DNA of 7,427 bases from Clostridia bacterium. Lineage in GTDB: Bacteria > Bacillota_A > Clostridia > Christensenellales > Borkfalkiaceae. The stretch's first letter is position 1. Each line of letters starts with the position of its first letter. This document shows, in pieces, positions 5,194-7,427 of this stretch. Position numbers and translations under genes: made by a program. Location: assembly GCA_017399665.1 (NCBI GenBank), contig JAFQBR010000258.1, positions 1-7,427 of the forward strand. The letters run 5' to 3'. The notes beneath the pieces were generated by a model that ran no database searches, was not told where the DNA came from, and worked only from the letters and a program-made list of their open reading frames with translations.

Positions 5194-7290
5194 ATGTTAG
5201 AAAATCACAAAATTTTTAAAACCGAAATCGGTGGCAGAGAAGTTACCGTAGACGTAGGCAAGTATGCACAACAAGCAAACGGTTCATGTATCGTTAGATG
5301 CGGTGATACCGTTGTTATGGTAAACGCAACAATGAGTGAGAAACCCCGTGATGGTATGGATTTCTTCCCATTAAGCGTAGATTACGAAGAAAAAATGTAT
5401 GCTGTGGGCAAAATTCCCGGTGGCTTTAAGAAGAGAGAAGGTAGAGCAAGCGATAAGGCTATTTTAACTTCAAGACTTATTGATAGACCTATCAGACCTC
5501 TATTCCCCAAGGGCTTATTCAATGACGTAACAGTTATTGCAACGGCTCTTTCAGTAGACACCAATATTTCACCTGAACCATTTGCAATGTTAGGTTCATC
5601 AATCGCGCTCAGTATTTCAGATATTCCCTTTGCTGGTCCCACAGGTTCAGTAACAGTTGGTCTTGTTGACGGCAAGTACGTTATCAACCCCGACGTTGAA
5701 CAAAGAGAAGCTAGCACTCTTCACCTAAATCTTTCTGGTACGAAAGATGCAATCATGATGGTTGAAGCTGGCGCTAAAGAAATTGATGACGAAGAAATGA
5801 TAGGCGCAATCTTATTTGGTCACGAAGAAATCAAAAAACAATGCGCTTTCATTGAAGGTATCGTTGCAGAAGTTGGCAAGCCCAAGAGAGAAATGGATCT
5901 TTACCATATTCCCGAAGATATCGACAACGCTGTAAGAGCATACGCTGGCGAAAAACTTGATTACGCTCTTGATACCTTTGACCGTCAGGAAAGATCAGCT
6001 CGTCAAGACGAAGTTGAAAGAGATTGCTTAGAACACTTTGCAGAAATTTATCCTGACTGCGAAAGAGAAATCAAAGATAGCCTTTACTATATAACTAAAG
6101 AAAAGGTAAGAGCAAAAATCACTAATGCAGGCGTTCGTCCTGACGGTAGAGCTCTTACAGAAATCAGACCTATTTGGTGTGAACACGGTTTACTTCCCAG
6201 AGTACACGGCTCTGCAGTCTTCACCAGAGGTCAAACACAGGTTATGACAACTTGTACTTTAGGCACACTTAGCGAAATTCAAAAGCTTGAAGGCTTAGAT
6301 GAAGAAACAGTAAAACGTTACATGCACCACTACAACATGCCTGGTTATGCTTCAGGCGAAGCAAGAGGCTTAAAGAGCCCAGGCAGACGTGAAATTGGTC
6401 ACGGTGCGCTTGCAGAACGTTCACTTGAACCTGTTATTCCTTCTGAAGAAGAATTCCCCTATGCAATCAGACTTGTTTCTGAAGTATTAAGTTCAAACGG
6501 TTCAACCTCACAAGCATCAGTTTGTGGCTCAACAATGGCTCTTATGGATGCAGGTGTTCCCATTAAGCGTCCTGTTGCAGGTATTGCTATGGGTCTTATT
6601 AAGGACACGGAAAGCGGTAAGGTATCAGTTTTAAGCGACATTCAAGGTCTAGAAGACTTCCTTGGCGATATGGACTTTAAGGTAGCAGGTTCAGTTAAAG
6701 GTATAACCGCTATCCAAATGGATATTAAGATTAAAGGTATTGATGAAACTATTTTACGTCAAGCAATTAAACAGGCTAACGAAGGTAGACATTATATCTT
6801 AAACAAAATGCTTGATTGCATTCCCGAAACGAGTAAAGAACTTTCTAAGTACGCTCCAAAGATTATCACTTTCAACATTGATCCCGAAAAGATTAAAGAC
6901 GTTATCGGTAGCGGTGGTAAAACTATTAATAAGATTATCGCTGAAACCGGCGTTAAGATTGATATTGAAGACGACGGAAAAGTTTGTATTGCTACTTACG
7001 GCGAAAACCTTGAACAAGCAAATCGCGCTAAATCAATAATTGAAGCAATTACTTACGATCCCCAAATCGGCGATATGTTTATCTCTGAAGTTGTAAGAAT
7101 TCTTCCTAAAGTTGGCGCATTCGTAGAACTTACTCCCGGTAAAGACGGTATGATTCATATCTCTAAAATGAGCGAAAAGAGAATTAACACCGTTGAAGAA
7201 GTTCTTAATATCGGTGATAAAGTTAAAGTAGAAATTATTAAGATTAGCGAAAAAGGTATCGACCTTAAACTTTTAGAAAAACTTAATTAA
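5194..7290 (+). CDS. pnp: Polynucleotide phosphorylase (polyribonucleotide nucleotidyltransferase)
   Basis: PNPase degrades RNA 3'-5' by phosphorolysis, releasing nucleoside diphosphates, and can also add tails. It works as a trimeric ring, often in a degradosome. The protein has 698 residues (about 700-710 is usual) and is complete. The first RNase PH core covers about 10-225, with IPGGFKKREGR at 74-84 and SRLIDRPIRPLFP at 93-105. A helical linker runs about 240-310. The second, catalytic core (about 312-545) has RPDGR at 315-319, the phosphate-binding SNGSTSQASVCG at 434-445, and metal-site residues D488 and D494 in EDFLGDMDFK. A KH domain at about 555-618 carries the GSGG loop (572-575) in VIGSGGKTINKI, and an S1 domain runs about 624-693. 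ATG 5194 has AAGGAG at 5183-5188, 5 bases upstream. Half of its prolines use CCC, unlike its neighbours. Two tandem hairpins end the unit. Confidence 0.97.
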   Translation: MLENHKIFKTEIGGREVTVDVGKYAQQANGSCIVRCGDTVVMVNATMSEKPRDGMDFFPLSVDYEEKMYAVGKIPGGFKKREGRASDKAILTSRLIDRPIRPLFPKGLFNDVTVIATALSVDTNISPEPFAMLGSSIALSISDIPFAGPTGSVTVGLVDGKYVINPDVEQREASTLHLNLSGTKDAIMMVEAGAKEIDDEEMIGAILFGHEEIKKQCAFIEGIVAEVGKPKREMDLYHIPEDIDNAVRAYAGEKLDYALDTFDRQERSARQDEVERDCLEHFAEIYPDCEREIKDSLYYITKEKVRAKITNAGVRPDGRALTEIRPIWCEHGLLPRVHGSAVFTRGQTQVMTTCTLGTLSEIQKLEGLDEETVKRYMHHYNMPGYASGEARGLKSPGRREIGHGALAERSLEPVIPSEEEFPYAIRLVSEVLSSNGSTSQASVCGSTMALMDAGVPIKRPVAGIAMGLIKDTESGKVSVLSDIQGLEDFLGDMDFKVAGSVKGITAIQMDIKIKGIDETILRQAIKQANEGRHYILNKMLDCIPETSKELSKYAPKIITFNIDPEKIKDVIGSGGKTINKIIAETGVKIDIEDDGKVCIATYGENLEQANRAKSIIEAITYDPQIGDMFISEVVRILPKVGAFVELTPGKDGMIHISKMSEKRINTVEEVLNIGDKVKVEIIKISEKGIDLKLLEKLN

Positions 7291-7302
7291 TTATAAAAAT
7301 TG

Positions 7303-7332
7303 CGCGACGTATTAAAAATACGTCGCGTTTTT
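7303..7332 (+). terminator. Intrinsic terminator after pnp (first of two)
   Basis: CGCGACGTATT (7303-7313) and AATACGTCGCG (7317-7327) form a perfect 11-bp stem with an AAA loop, followed by five Ts (7328-7332). It starts 12 bases after the pnp stop. This is a strong rho-independent terminator for the + strand. Confidence 0.92.
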
Positions 7333-7341
7333 CGTAATATA

Positions 7342-7373
7342 AAAGCGACGGATTTTCCGTCGCTTTATTGTTT
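7342..7373. terminator. Second, probably bidirectional terminator hairpin
   Basis: AAAGCGACGGA (7342-7352) and TCCGTCGCTTT (7356-7366) form a perfect 11-bp stem with a TTT loop. On the + strand the U-rich tract is TTTATTGTTT, interrupted but usable. On the - strand the stem is followed by TTTTATATTA, so it could also end a convergent transcript arriving from beyond the right edge. As a + strand element it would back up the terminator 10 bases upstream. Confidence 0.75.
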
Positions 7374-7427
7374 AAAAAATTAATCGTTGTTTGTGATAAA
7401 GTAATTATTTAAAAAACAAGTGAAATA

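Noticed and set aside
5382..5717. 111-residue - strand open frame opposite pnp, and the other antisense frames opposite rel, the MBL gene and pnp
   Set aside because: They are fully covered by well-conserved + strand genes, have no recognisable domains or ribosome sites, and are what codon bias produces on the opposite strand.
6812..7039. 75-residue + strand frame inside the pnp KH region
   Set aside because: It is an out-of-frame shadow of pnp with low-complexity Leu/Lys composition and no family resemblance.
1..7427. A novel defence, mobile or biosynthetic system
   Set aside because: All long frames belong to known housekeeping families. There are no direct-repeat arrays, transposase or integrase signatures, tRNA-like ends or unassigned large frames, and no gap exceeds about 200 bases.

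Overview
This window is an ordinary-looking stretch of housekeeping chromosome from a low-GC bacterium, most likely a Firmicute/Bacillota of the class Clostridia. That placement rests on A+T-rich DNA with strong purine-rich ribosome binding sites, on a long bifunctional Rel protein directly after recJ (a classic Firmicute neighbourhood), on a HemZ-type radical SAM protein close to rel, and on a PNPase whose metal-site segment reads like the Gram-positive form. The standard genetic code works throughout. All recognised genes are on the + strand. I cannot name a genus from sequence alone.

Layout: 1-324 is the 3' end of recJ (single-strand DNA exonuclease). A 63-base gap leads to rel (388-2529), the (p)ppGpp synthetase/hydrolase. 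A compact metallo-beta-lactamase-fold hydrolase follows 2 bases later (2532-3152), and hemZ, a radical SAM protein of the HemN/HemW superfamily, 31 bases after that (3184-4539). These four genes look like one transcription unit. The 197-base gap 4540-4736 holds an all-A/T hairpin, a good promoter candidate and a 5' leader hairpin in front of rpsO (ribosomal protein S15, 4737-4991). A strong intrinsic terminator follows rpsO. The next gap (4992-5193) then holds a second promoter candidate (TTAACA-18-TTTAAT) and a leader stem-loop before pnp (polynucleotide phosphorylase, 5194-7290). Two tandem 11-bp hairpins close the pnp unit. The last 54 bases (7374-7427) hold no recognised gene; a short open frame on the - strand could be the end of a convergent gene.

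Functionally the window joins stringent-response signalling (Rel), DNA repair (RecJ), ribosome assembly (S15) and RNA turnover (PNPase). rpsO-pnp is a widely conserved gene pair; in E. coli both genes are regulated post-transcriptionally by their own products. The leader structures seen here are in the right places for comparable control, but that is inference.

I found no mobile element, CRISPR array, tRNA/rRNA gene, toxin-antitoxin or defence locus, and no convincing undescribed system. The observations most worth a check are the two leader structures, the apparent separation of rpsO and pnp into two transcription units, the CCC-rich proline codon use in pnp, and the paired terminators with interchangeable arms.
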